Assembly: GCF_963422355.1 (NCBI RefSeq)
Contig: NC_085090.1
Location: forward strand, 2,473,411-2,537,410
From: Corticium candelabrum
Taxonomy: Eukaryota > Porifera > Homoscleromorpha > Homosclerophorida > Plakinidae
DNA: 64,000 bases
Reading direction: 5' to 3'
Positions 11,900 through 22,580 of the stretch are shown here, in pieces; positions within the stretch are counted from its first letter, which is position 1, and each line of letters starts with the position of its first letter. Made by a program: the position numbers and the translations under genes. Below the pieces are notes generated by a model that saw nothing but the letters and a program-made list of their open reading frames with translations, made no database searches and was not told where the DNA came from.

Positions 11900-12018
11900 G
11901 ATGTAGTAATGTAATAGTTTTACGTCTTAATGCACGTTGGCACATCAGTGGTTATATAACACATCGCTTACTTATAAAATACATCAGTCTTTTACCTGCA
12001 ATCGCCGTGTGTACAACG
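11900..12018 (+). repeat. Gypsy-A 3' LTR, main part
   Basis: The first three bases of this LTR are at 7316-7318, on the far side of Gypsy-B. The shared core includes cacatcagtggttatataac. The right boundary is set by loss of similarity to the 5' LTR near 12018. Confidence 0.75.
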
Positions 12019-12336
12019 GTAACAAAAGCGCTAGAAGAGTAAGTTCCATCGGCAAGAAAGATTTGATTGTTCGAAGCTTTGCGAAGGACGAAGACACGAA
12101 CAGTGTACACACGACTGGTGTCGGCGTGTGTTGGAATTTGTAGCGTTTGCGTCATCGAGAAATGTTATGCGAGAGTCGACAATCGAGAATGGACCATGTG
12201 CATAATTTTATAATTTTTTACGCAAAACTTTCCCTCTGCTTGCCGAGTGTGCGTAACGATTTCGGTTGCGAACGGACAAAAGACGTGGCCGCATATCGCG
12301 AACACACACGCACACACTCACGAATGTACGTGCGCG

Positions 12337-12342
<6 letters not shown>
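12019..12342. other. Flank between Gypsy-A and CA repeat
   Basis: No gene recognised. Followed by the CA microsatellite that forms the edge of duplicated segment copy 2. Confidence 0.5.
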
Positions 12343-12381
<39 letters not shown>

Positions 12382-12406
12382 TCACGCACGTACTCTCACA
12401 CACAGA

Positions 12407-12455
<49 letters not shown>

Positions 12456-13630
12456 CACCTCACACTCCGACCTTGTGCAATTTTTGTTTACTCTAACGTG
12501 GGTATACTGGCGTGAAAGATAGCTTACTTTGCAAGCAACAAATTATGAGATAGAATAGAATTGTCGTACTAAAGTTGCAAACCAATTGTAATTACTACCG
12601 ACCATCTGATGTACTTGTCCAGGCCACTCATTTAGAATGTTGAAAAGCAAGAGGCAAGCAGTGTGGATATAACATGAAACGATATGCAATACTAACTTTC
12701 TGCAAAGAAATCGTCTCGTGTAGGTGAAGCAGGTAGTTGTTGCAGCAATTGGTGAGATTTCTTATACCACACTATGGCTTCGTCGGAGTCTCCTCGCGAT
12801 AAAAAACAAAGACCGACACCGTTCATATCTGTAACACATCACGTTGTAATAAGTTTACATTGATAAGACTTGTAACAAAATACGAGAGACTCTCGTTATT
12901 TCACAGTGATTGTAGTTTATTAGTAAATCCGTTTGTTTCAAGCTTCCTGCTAGTCTCTTTAAAACTCAATTGTTTGCAATAGAATACTGTAACGGTTATT
13001 CATTTTGTCGCAATGTTTAGACTACTGTACTCACACTCGGCCAATTGAGGATGTGATGACGGTAATGATACGTTTGCAATATCCAATGCTTCTCTTGCCA
13101 ATTTCCTAGCGTCATCTTTTCTGTCAAGTAAATCGTACGTATGAGAAAGATGATATATAGCTAGGTAAACATCATAATATTAATAAATAGGTATTTATAT
13201 CTTTTATGACTCACGATTTCTTACCAAGTGCCAAGGAGGGATGAGAAGAGGAGTAGCATGACCGGCTGATTGTGACTGCCTCCTCCAGTACACTCAAACT
13301 TTTCTCAAGATTTCCGCTCTCTCTGTAGCGGGAACCAAGATTGATGAGAGTTAAAATAGAAAACATTGACTTATAATTTCCAACTTTCAATTATCCCAAC
13401 ATCTACAATTTGGAAAGCGAAAATCGCTGCATCTTTCCATGTACGTACTCGTAGACATTTCCACTAGATTCCTATCATCGCATCGCCTTTTCAACTCGAG
13501 CGACTCTTCGTATGTCTTTATCTCCTCGTCGAATTTCCCCACTTCTTTATATATGAAAGCAAGGTTATTTAGAGCTAAAAACACAATTATAGCATTTAAT
13601 TTTGAGTAAAGTAATATAATCTACATCCTT
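12340..13630. repeat. Duplicated segment, copy 2 (terminal TPR exons of the STAND gene)
   Basis: Direct duplicate of about 360-2465. It holds exons 8-11 of the gene at 12692-20925. Relative to copy 1 it lacks about 620 bp in the flank and about 160 bp in the last intron, and exon 8 is nine nucleotides longer. Confidence 0.85.
12343..12453. repeat. (CA)n microsatellite, edge of duplicated segment copy 2
   Basis: Two CA runs (about 12343-12380 and 12411-12453) broken by a TCACGCACGTACTC spacer, preceded by a CG run at 12334-12344. Counterpart of 369-514. Confidence 0.95.
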
Positions 13631-14791
13631 TCATTATAGCACAGACTATTAAATAATTATCGTGTTTGCCTTCTTTTTTACCGCTTGTTGTTTTCATCAT
13701 GTCAAATATTTTAATTTCCAACATCTCATCTTTTGTGATAAATTTTTGTCATCAAACTTTACTCTTAATTAGCTCTTACTTGGTAGATTACAGATAAATA
13801 GATATCGATATATTTCCTTATATTCATGTTCTCAAATTAGAAATTCCGAACACTACACAACGTTAGTAATACGTTGTTCTCAGTTCTCAGTTGCTTGAGT
13901 AACGCCTTGTTTACAATACACCCAGCGTCGCGTCGACGCGACGTAAAGTGTATTGTGAACTAGGCTTAAGTGAAAAAAGTCCATATTGTACGTACAGTAG
14001 TCTATCTTTTCTGTCGCATGTCTAGTTACACTGTTGTTTCATCTGCCATAAATGATGCATCATTATTAAACTGGATTATTTCAAGTGCGTCATTTAGTGA
14101 TGATAGAAGTCGTAAAGTACATTTACTGATGTAGTAAATGTTTGCCAATTTCTTACACTTCACTGTTTTGGTAAAAATTTGTAAAAAAATTATAGTGCAC
14201 GCTTTTTCTACCTACCGTTACGCCCATTCTAATGTTTGTGTAAACAGCAAATTCTATTCTCAGCCATAAATATTACAAAATATTTTGTAACAGGGCTCAC
14301 TGTCGCACAGAGCGCGTATATTCTACTGTGTAGCATTACGACTGTAGACGGATATTATAATTAGGTTGGGTATAGCACTCTGATTCAGTCCACGATTTTC
14401 TACCTTTCCCAACCTACGGCATTTGCGTTACTATCAGGATTTCTTCGGTAGCTGTTCAGGCTTAGGGTGCTGCATGGGTTCCTCCAATTTTATTGGTATT
14501 TCCTCAAGTATCGATTAGATATGAGAGAAACATTCGAATTTGTCAATGTCATCGTTGGCTTCCAACGTTGGACAATAATAAACTGTTGGCAAACTGTCTT
14601 GCTACTCTGCTCAGTTCAACTCTTCTGAAGCCTGTCCTACTGATTACTAGAAAAGAAGGCAGACACCTTGTCAATTTAGACGTGGCAACCCAAAGCGTCA
14701 AGCTTAACACAAATTAACAAGCAGAATCCTAATCTCGCCACAAAACTATATGATCGTTTTACAATAATTATTGTTGATCAGTCGATTATTA

Positions 14792-14847
<56 letters not shown>

Positions 14848-17800
14848 GAAAGGTATATTCCTTGCAAAGAAGATGCCTATGTAGTAATGGTAGCATATTG
14901 TGTTGCAATGTTGATATCAACATTTCATCAGATTTTTCTTTCTCGACGAAAAATAGTGTAATTTATAGACAAGGCCTAAGAAACAGCAAAGCTTGCGTTA
15001 CAAAAACACATGCAAACAGAAAGTGAGATAGCGTCTCACAAACTCACTACGGACTAAAATTTCGTCTGCGTGCTATCTTGCGCCGGAATGTGGTACCACC
15101 CGCTGAACTTTCTGAAGCCGCTCTACATCTTCGCCGTCAACTAGCTGCCCTAAAACGTCCTTCATCTGAAACCTTACGTCTAGTTTGGATAAGTTGCATT
15201 AGATAAAAAACTCGCGGATGGATTCACTTTCACATATTCAGAGAAATCCGTCAAAAGACTTATGATAAAAATAATTTTTGCTAGAGAACGACAAACGAGT
15301 TTTGAATTACGACTGTAACAACCGCTGGCTGCAGGCGAAAACATGCTTAATATAGATGAGCAACTAAAATTCTTAATGTTCGGATATTAAGACCTGAAAA
15401 CCGGACTAACTGAGCGAAATAGAATTAAGAAATAAATTTAATATTTTGTGTATTTCTCATTACACTACCTACAGACGTCAACTAGAGAATGGACACAAAA
15501 ACAAATGATGACGGTGTCGGGCGGAACTGAAAATAGTCGATGTACCACATGTACTGTTAACATGAACTTACGGAGTCATCAAAAAGTACTCATTGTATGT
15601 CTGTAAAATCTCATTTTGCAAATTTCACTGCGTGTGCTCAAATTTCAATTAATTTTTTGTTAATTAAGGTTAAAACTGATTGGTAGAATACGAGAATCAA
15701 AAATTTAATTTATCTGGCCTTAGTGTACATAACTTTTTGTAGAGGAGAGTTGTGCTGTATACATTTAATGTAGAAAGCATATTAGTGTATGGAAGTTATC
15801 ATAACGATGTAGCATTAAACTTAAAATGCCGATGTTTATTCGACCAACAACATTTTTACTCTATCAATTAATCGTGCAGATAATTGTTATGTGTAATGTT
15901 AAATTAGTAAGAACTCGAAATAGGACAAACGAGGCAAACGCATACCAACTGATATGCTCGCATCGTCTTCTCCCCGTTCTCTGTGAAAGGCAATCTCTTT
16001 CTTAATCAACCGCTCTGCATCTTCAAAGTTTTTCAGTTTAATGTAGCAACATGCTAGCCGGTCTAAAGCTGCAACAAGAATGTCCCGACATTAGATACAA
16101 ATACAAAAATATCGCAACAATAAGTTAAATAACGCAAATAAATTACACAACTGGGAGAAAAGCTGTCGACATTGCTTGCAAATGTTTTCTGCAAATTAAT
16201 ATCTATTCTATGTACACTGGAATTTGCAGTGTGATGTACTTCGTGTCACTTACAGAAATACAACTATCATTACTATAACATGTAACATCGGCACTTTCCT
16301 AACTGCGTCGTTTTTTACGTTAATCGTGCAACGATGATGTTTACTGCGGTTGAAAATGGTAAAAAATATGAAACCTTACATGTATGAGTACGAAACAAAA
16401 ATCAATCTTGTTTTTTTTGTATTATAACTACCTGGTGTAATGCGAATGATACTGACATCGAAAAAGTAACTGTAGATTGTAAACAATTTTTCACTTTAAT
16501 CGAGGTCATGACTTAGAGTTAGTCCCAAGGCACCATCACCAAACGTTTCACGTGGAGGAAATCAAACGTTTCGTCCCTATTACCAGTCAAAAAAATAAAA
16601 ATTTACAATGTGCACCGGCACGTGCTGGCTACGAGAACTACACGATTCGGGAGAGGGCAAAGCTGCTGTTTAACACAAAAACGCTAGTGACCTTACTCTG
16701 ATTCAAGCAACTCTAGAATGCATCGTTGATAGCAATAAACACAGGGCAAAAACGAGCGATGCTTTGTTTTACAGTCTGAAAACTCAAGATCACTTTTAAA
16801 TCCATTATTTTCATAAATTTTCTGCACGCTGATTGTAGCGCCAACATTCTCCCGTCGCTTACGAAATCCTAGTATATAAAGTGACTAGACGTTTCATTTC
16901 CTCCGTGCAAAACATCCGATCTCGCGATACCAACTTATAATTACGTTAAACAAAACTTTCTAACTCAACATTTTAATCTTGTCTTACCAACACCATATAA
17001 TTTAGGAAGAGAAATGTCTTCGCCAAATGCTTGCAACACTTGTACGGCTTCTTCAAAGTATGGCTTTCCCATATCAGGTCTACTCTTTAGATCGTACGCA
17101 TCACCAACATCAATCAGACCTGAAATATCAAATTGAAAAAGGTAAACTGTAATTGTATGTTAAATTGTACTCACTGGTGCTCATTTGAATTGCATCGTTA
17201 ATACTGCGAGTGCCGAATACACGACGGATTTTCAATTTCTCTTCTGCTAAATGCTTGGCTGTTGCACTGTCGTACAAACAAATTGCCAGCACACAAGAAA
17301 AGTCCAAGAGCTCTAGACATTCTTGCTGCATACATTTCAATTTCAAGATGTGATCGCAAACGCTGTAAACGTGTGGAGTTAATGCAATCAACTTGCTGTT
17401 GTTGAGGTTGCGTTGTATGGCGTCAGAATTTGGTAACATGTCTTGCATACACTTTGTCAAACAAATGAGAAAAGGTATTAATTTGTCTCTTCTCTTCATG
17501 TGGCTTACAACAGACTGCTGAACGAGCGCATGAATATCACACGTGCGTTCCTCGTCATTCAACGTGAGCAAAGAAAAGTCGTCGGACAGCAAATGTAGAG
17601 AGACTTCAAACTTATTTCCTCCGATCCTCGACTCTCCGTCACGCATCACAGCTGCACGAAGAAAATCCGTAGAAATGGCGCTCGTGTCCATCAGAGAAGT
17701 AAACCTGAGAATTTTCTCTGCGTCTTCGGACCTTCTTCCCACTTCCTCTAGATCAAGATCCCATTGCATCGGTGCTTCCCTGTCGACATTTAGTCTTTCC

Positions 17801-20800
17801 TTCATGTTCCTCAGCTTCTCTTCATCACTCGTACAAATGTCACACGATTTGGCCAGTGAGGCGACATCGGCAGCCAAAATTTGGTCGATCCGTGCAATAC
17901 CCAAACTCGTTAGCTTGTGCTGTAGATGCTGCAATCCCCAACCATGTAATTTGTCCTTCAAATCATCGACTGGATTTTGCACGGTCTTCAATGACAGTTT
18001 TTCTTTCATCTCCCTGTAAGTAACCCCGGTTTTCTTCGTCAATGTTGCAACACGTCGAATGGCCAGTGGCAATAGCTTCACTTGTCCATCGGTCACTATG
18101 CCCTTGATCTCATTGCATTCCTTTTCTGACAACTTTCTGTCATCGTTGCATTTTGCAGCCCAAAGGCAGAAACACTCGACGGCTGCGTCTTCATCCAACT
18201 CTGGCAGTTGAATCACATTACCTTCTTGCATCAGCTCGTGATCTCTGCATCTCGTCGTAATGATAACGTGAACTTTCATGCTGCACGAGGGAACTACATG
18301 TTCGATGACGTTTAAATCATCACTGCTGTCGTAGATCAACAAAGCATTGCCTCCGCGTTGACTTACGAAATCAAAAAAGAGCGCGTTCATTTCTTCCAAT
18401 GATTGACTTGAAACGTAATCTTTCTCACAACTTAGAATAACTATCTATTACAAATACAATTTCAATAACAAATTTAAAAACAATTAGTTGTTTGTTGTTT
18501 TACATATTTGTAAAGAGAATATCGTATGGATGCGCTTGTTCTTGAGCTGATAAAGAAAACTCCTCCTTCGTACCAGTTTCTGTACTTCCTTGCATATTTG
18601 GCTGCTACACATGACTTTCCAGCTCCACCTTGAGCGCAAATGCACTGCAAGCAAGTAGAACAATAGTCAAGCACATGCATGGAGTTGTTATTATAAACAT
18701 TGATTGTTTGTTACCATCAAACGAAAATCGCTAATGTCAACCTTCTCTTTCTTTCCGTGATCTCCTTGCCAGAAATAATGCGATAAGTTGGTGATAATTG
18801 CGTCTCGACCACAAATATAAGGAAACTTTCTTTTTTCCAGTTCAATCGGAAAATGTGCTATAAATGACAACGTATTATAGTCACTGGCCTATATGGATCC
18901 AATAAAATTGTGAAACCTGTCCGCTGTCGCCTTGCTTTGTGTCGTGGAGATTCTCGTGATGCAGAACCCCAACTAGACGTCGCCTCATTTGCTAATTGTG
19001 CAATTTCTTCTAAACATTCATTTAAGCAATAATAAAATTATAGTTTTAATAATTATATTATAAAGCGTCAAAACATTTGACAATGCAAGTACTAAGTAGT
19101 ATCCGTCACTTAATTAATTGAAATAGCTACAAAATGTTTTGTATTCTCTGATGATATACTTACAATTGCAATAACGCCTCTTGTGTTAACGCTACACAAT
19201 CTCTAAGCTATATAAATGAATGCATGGTAGAAAATTGCAGCAGACAACAGAGAGCCGGAGCGTGGCATGAGATAGACTGGGCTATAGCCTCCCATCACTT
19301 GTAGGTGTGTCCTACAATTGCAGACAGTAAATACGTGTGAAAACAAAGCTGCGTATATATACAACACTGTTATTCCACTCTGGATCTGCCAATGACTCTA
19401 CTGTATCACTCCATTAGAAGCCAAAAAGTGGGCTTGTCCATAAAAGTGGGCGTGCCCCGTAGCATTGTGAAGTTTAGCCACAAATTTCTAGAGGTCCCAC
19501 TACGCCCCTGTCTGTCTCAAGACGTATGAATACCACGATTTGTCAACAACTATACCTGCTAGTACATTCCACAGACATTAGCATTGAATAATTAAGCTAA
19601 CTATCCTTACACAAATCGGAAACTCTACAGGAGGTGTCACAAGCTCGTTATCGACAGTTTTACACAACACCTACATTATCTACAATAACGTTCACTGACC
19701 TTGTTGAGATTGCCCAAATTGAATTTTTGTTGTTTGTGATTCCTCATCAACTAATTACAGTTAACATTAAGCGTGTGATAACCAATCAGAATATTAAATT
19801 AAATTCTTTACCAAATAGATGTCGTTTTTCTGTCATCAAGTGCCTTAGAAAGGCAGCAGACGTGCTGGCAGCATACACTTGAAAATAGTCTCCTTTGCTT
19901 GCACTAGAGCCATAGTTAGAGATGCCTTTCATGACAACTGCTTTGCCTGGTACCCGTTTTCGCCTGAAGCTCTCAATGGCTTGTTTCATAAACCAGTAAG
20001 CTTCCATGTCTACTGCCTTCACATTTCTGTCGGACACGCGCTTTTTGTAGGCATTCAACTCTGCCTTCAGGTTCATATGCTTGTCTGGCAACGAGAGCAT
20101 TGAATCGACGATGCCTATGATCTCATCTTCACGCGGAAAACTAGCTTCATTGGATGCATAACCATTTCCTTCGTCAGTAGCAACGTACCTATATTTCGCT
20201 GTTGGTGACGCAATAACCCAAGCAGATGACGATTTCATCATTGTGTCCAGAATTTCATCATAGGTAACACGAGTCTTTGCATCACTCATCGTAGCCATTC
20301 CAGGTAATTTCTTTTCCACCATCTTGTCCAGTAGTTCTCCCTTGCTAATGCCGTCCTGGCCACTCTTCATCGCAAAGTCTAGGATAAGTTGTTGAAGATA
20401 ACGAGGGCTCGGACGAACGACGTTCTCTGGAATGTACTTCAACCAGAGTTCAGAATCTGCGTGAACCAATTCATTCACTGACGCAAGAATACCTTTGTCG
20501 AGCTCACAGTATTGTGCTCTAGCCTGGTAATCTCTGCCCTCTTGCACCTTCCCTCCCATCTCTGCTGTCGTTCGTTTGGCGATTAATACACAACCGTGCT
20601 TCACGTGACCATGTCTGTTCTCCTCTCCAGCGCAGATCCCCGTCATCACCACTACAGTAGCCGTGAAGTACTTGGCGAGATTGGAAAGCAACACTTGACT
20701 CTCGGCCCCTCCCATTTCGGTTTGTGCAACCACGCCCACCTTCGTTTCTGTAGAATTCCATTCTTCGCACACTCTGACGTTGAGCCTGCTGAGATCGGTG

Positions 20801-20925
20801 AGATGTGTGTCTTTGTTTTCAAACTTGCCGTTCGTTCCGTTCTCTAGAACTGCTATCGCAGCCTGCAGCTCCGACTCCGAAGCGCAAACCAGGAGAACGT
20901 TCAAATGATCTTGAATATCCGACAT
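12692..20925 (-). CDS. NLR-like STAND protein: nucleoside-phosphorylase-like + NB-ARC + TPR
   Basis: Exons: 19812-20925, 18917-19009, 18715-18857, 18504-18644, 17175-18423, 16988-17119, 15946-16068, 13449-13574, 13225-13350, 13035-13160, 12692-12828 (TAG). Phases join without a break; total 3,510 nt, 1,169 residues. The start is the first ATG of the long first exon (20925). Residues 1-371 resemble PNP/UDP nucleosidases: VLLVCAS near 10, TGICAG 95-100, DMEAY 306-310; the usual catalytic Asp of the ISD motif is Asn337. Residues about 171-258 look like a winged-helix insert. NB-ARC: P-loop GGAGKS 456-461, Walker B LLIYD at 529, VIITTR about 550-555, LLPLAI near 600, HALVQ in the winged helix; a SAM-like helical stretch lies between. 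TPRs of 42 residues follow, one per phase-1 exon. Known for the family: PNP-type effector domains on NLR-like proteins cleave nucleotides such as ATP on activation in immunity. Inferred here: a cytosolic sensor that self-associates through NB-ARC. Oddities: the exon 13225-13350 acceptor reads AA, not AG; exon 18423 has a weak acceptor. Confidence 0.8.
13897..13971. repeat. Palindromic foldback (about 75 bp) with CpG-rich centre
   Basis: The centre is a perfect 16-bp palindrome (gtcgcgtcgacgcgac), and the arms continue outward as an imperfect inverted repeat (tttacaatacac against gtgtattgtgaa, then gcctt against aggct). It looks like a tiny MITE or foldback inside the STAND-gene intron. Confidence 0.7.
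14797..14845. repeat. (TA)n microsatellite
   Basis: About 24 TA units, uninterrupted, inside the large intron. Confidence 0.95.
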
Positions 20926-21056
20926 GACCGAAGGTCGTTGCAACAGCACACTAGTTCAGTGCTTGACTTGAGTTGCAACTTGCATACAAATCTATCAAAG
21001 GTCGTCGAAACTCACGAGACTCATTCACTCCTACTCTACCTAATTAGCTAAAGCTC

Positions 21057-21250
21057 TATCCTGTTGAGGTTGTGGACCTCTATACCAGGTGCATTTCCCT
21101 AGATCTTCAACCAGAATCGGTAGTGCTCAGCCATGTATAGCTAGAGGCTGCATTCATGGATTATCTGGTAGAGATCCATCGAATCTGGTTGAAGACATAA
21201 AATAATGCTCTAGATAGACCTCACGCGATATAGGTCCACAACCTCAACCG
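21057..21250. repeat. Foldback hairpin / MITE-like inverted repeat, upstream of STAND gene
   Basis: The outer arms gttgaggttgtggacctcta (about 21063) and taggtccacaacctcaac (about 21232-21249) are inverted repeats. Inner arms tcttcaaccagaatc and gaatctggttgaaga also pair. The whole is about 190 bp and could fold into one long hairpin. It lies about 130 bp upstream of the STAND-gene start codon, within its probable promoter or 5' UTR. Confidence 0.75.
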
Positions 21251-21255
21251 AGCTA

Positions 21256-21346
21256 GCTAGCGGGAAATACGAAATCCGTTCTATAGAGTCGTGCCTGCTG
21301 TTCCATTATTTTCTCTTACCGAGATCCGTATTTCCCTCTAGCTTGC
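21256..21346. repeat. Second inverted repeat beside the first hairpin
   Basis: Arms gctagcgggaaatacg (about 21257) and cgtatttccctctagc (about 21329-21344) are inverted repeats around a loop of roughly 55 bp. It directly adjoins the larger hairpin and may be part of the same composite foldback. Confidence 0.65.
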
Positions 21347-21349
21347 TTA

Positions 21350-22289
21350 AAATTAAGTTAATTAACCACCGGGTCTAACTAAAACTCTAAAATGTATTTT
21401 ATTCGTCGCTTTTACGGAGAAAAATTTCAAGAAACCAGCAGCAAAAAGTTTCAATGTTTGTATGATTGGGGAATAGAAGAGACTAAATTTTGATGTTGAC
21501 ATGTAATTGAGCATGGATTGTGTACCAAAACGTCATCGTTTGCATGGATGGCGCAGAGAAGAATCCGCTGGAAAGTGATAGTTGTACTGACCCAAAGAAC
21601 TGTACATGTTGAGATACTAATTAACAAATAATCATCTCAGTACAGTTTAATTTTGTACATATATATCATTCTATTAAGAAAAACCAAAAATAGATTAGCA
21701 ACTACGCCCATAAATTTGCAACCCCATTGCTACGCCACTGGGTATATATTCGTTCAACTAGCTCGAATAACGATGAGCAAAAACCGTTGGCCACAAGAGA
21801 AGACACATGCGGGAATTGAATGCTAAACAGTCTCATCCCACCCGTCACGTGTAAAAAATGCAGGCATAAAGAGACTGCTGTAACGCACGCTAACCCACTG
21901 TTTTCACGTGACACTCAGCTGAAACGTAATGGCATGCACGTGCACCAGATGGCATCGCGTGCATAATGCTGGAAAGGGTCGGCAAACCTGTCTGTCTGCA
22001 CAGTGTACAATACCTAATCCATTTTGTGAAAAACTAAAAACACGTATTTCTGCTTGTTTTCGCGCGAAGAACAAACTTCCTGTAGTGCGTATTACAATTA
22101 TCACACCTGTAATTAAACAAGTCAAGGTGTCTGCTGTAGAAGATGCAAAGTCACTAAAGTAGCGTATTTGAAAATCGTCTGTGTAAGTGTCTCCCTAGTC
22201 TATGAGTCACAACATTTAACCTGCATATATATTATCACGTACTATTAGAGTCTAGGTTGTGACCAAGTGCTCTTTGTGATAAACAATGA
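21350..22289. other. No gene recognised
   Basis: AT-rich sequence between the STAND-gene upstream hairpins and the MULE remnant. Short open frames have no recognisable motif. Confidence 0.5.
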
Positions 22290-22528
22290 TGTTGGAAAGG
22301 ATCCTGCCATGCGCTGTCTAGAGACTAAATGCAATTTCCACTGTACACGTCTGGTGCAGCTTAGAAAGCATCTTGGAGAAGCACATGGGATGGACATAAC
22401 GGAGGAATTCATTACCTTCAAAACCTTTTCCGGTTTGCTTCCTACAACAGTACAATTTTATCAATTTTGTGATTGTGACTGATAGTAATCTTAAGTTCAA
22501 CATTCCTGTTTCCTCTACAACAAATAGC

Positions 22529-22564
<36 letters not shown>

Positions 22565-22580
22565 CGTGCGCACGCGCACA
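22529..22580. repeat. (TG)n and alternating CG tract
   Basis: A TG run followed by alternating GC/CA (gcgcgcgcgtgcgcacgcgc), a purine-pyrimidine alternating stretch. Confidence 0.9.

Larger units (their letters stand above)
2979..12018 (+). mobile_element. Gypsy-A LTR retrotransposon, decayed, split by Gypsy-B
   Basis: A Ty3/Gypsy element on the plus strand. Its 5' LTR is 2979-3099. A polypurine stretch (gagggggagtaa) precedes the 3' LTR, which begins at 7316 and, after an interruption at 7319-11899, resumes at 11900-12018. Joining 7318 to 11900 gives a start that lines up base for base with the 5' LTR start. Order is gag, protease, RT, RNase H, integrase, as expected for Gypsy. Coding parts carry many stops and frameshifts, plus a large deletion in RT. 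No matching target-site duplication was seen at the outer ends. Confidence 0.85.
13575..15945. other. Large intron of the STAND gene
   Basis: AT-rich intron between exons 7 and 8 (minus-strand order). It holds a palindrome at 13897-13971, a (TA)n tract and no convincing in-frame exon. Confidence 0.6.

Noticed and set aside
15045..15182. Possible extra STAND-gene exon (minus strand, MKDVLGQLVDGEDVERLQ)
   Set aside because: Has an acceptor-like cag, but the open phase does not match its neighbours (phase 1) and it ends in a stop; no TPR pattern.
17543..18023. Plus-strand frame of 158 residues (Ser-rich)
   Set aside because: Antisense of the large NB-ARC exon; no domain and no splice context.
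20519..20847. Small frames on both strands over the PNP-like exon
   Set aside because: Shadows of the real exon in other frames.
12692..20925. Recent transfer of the PNP/NB-ARC gene from bacteria
   Set aside because: Many GT-AG introns and phase-1 TPR exons are native to a eukaryotic gene; base composition is like the surroundings.
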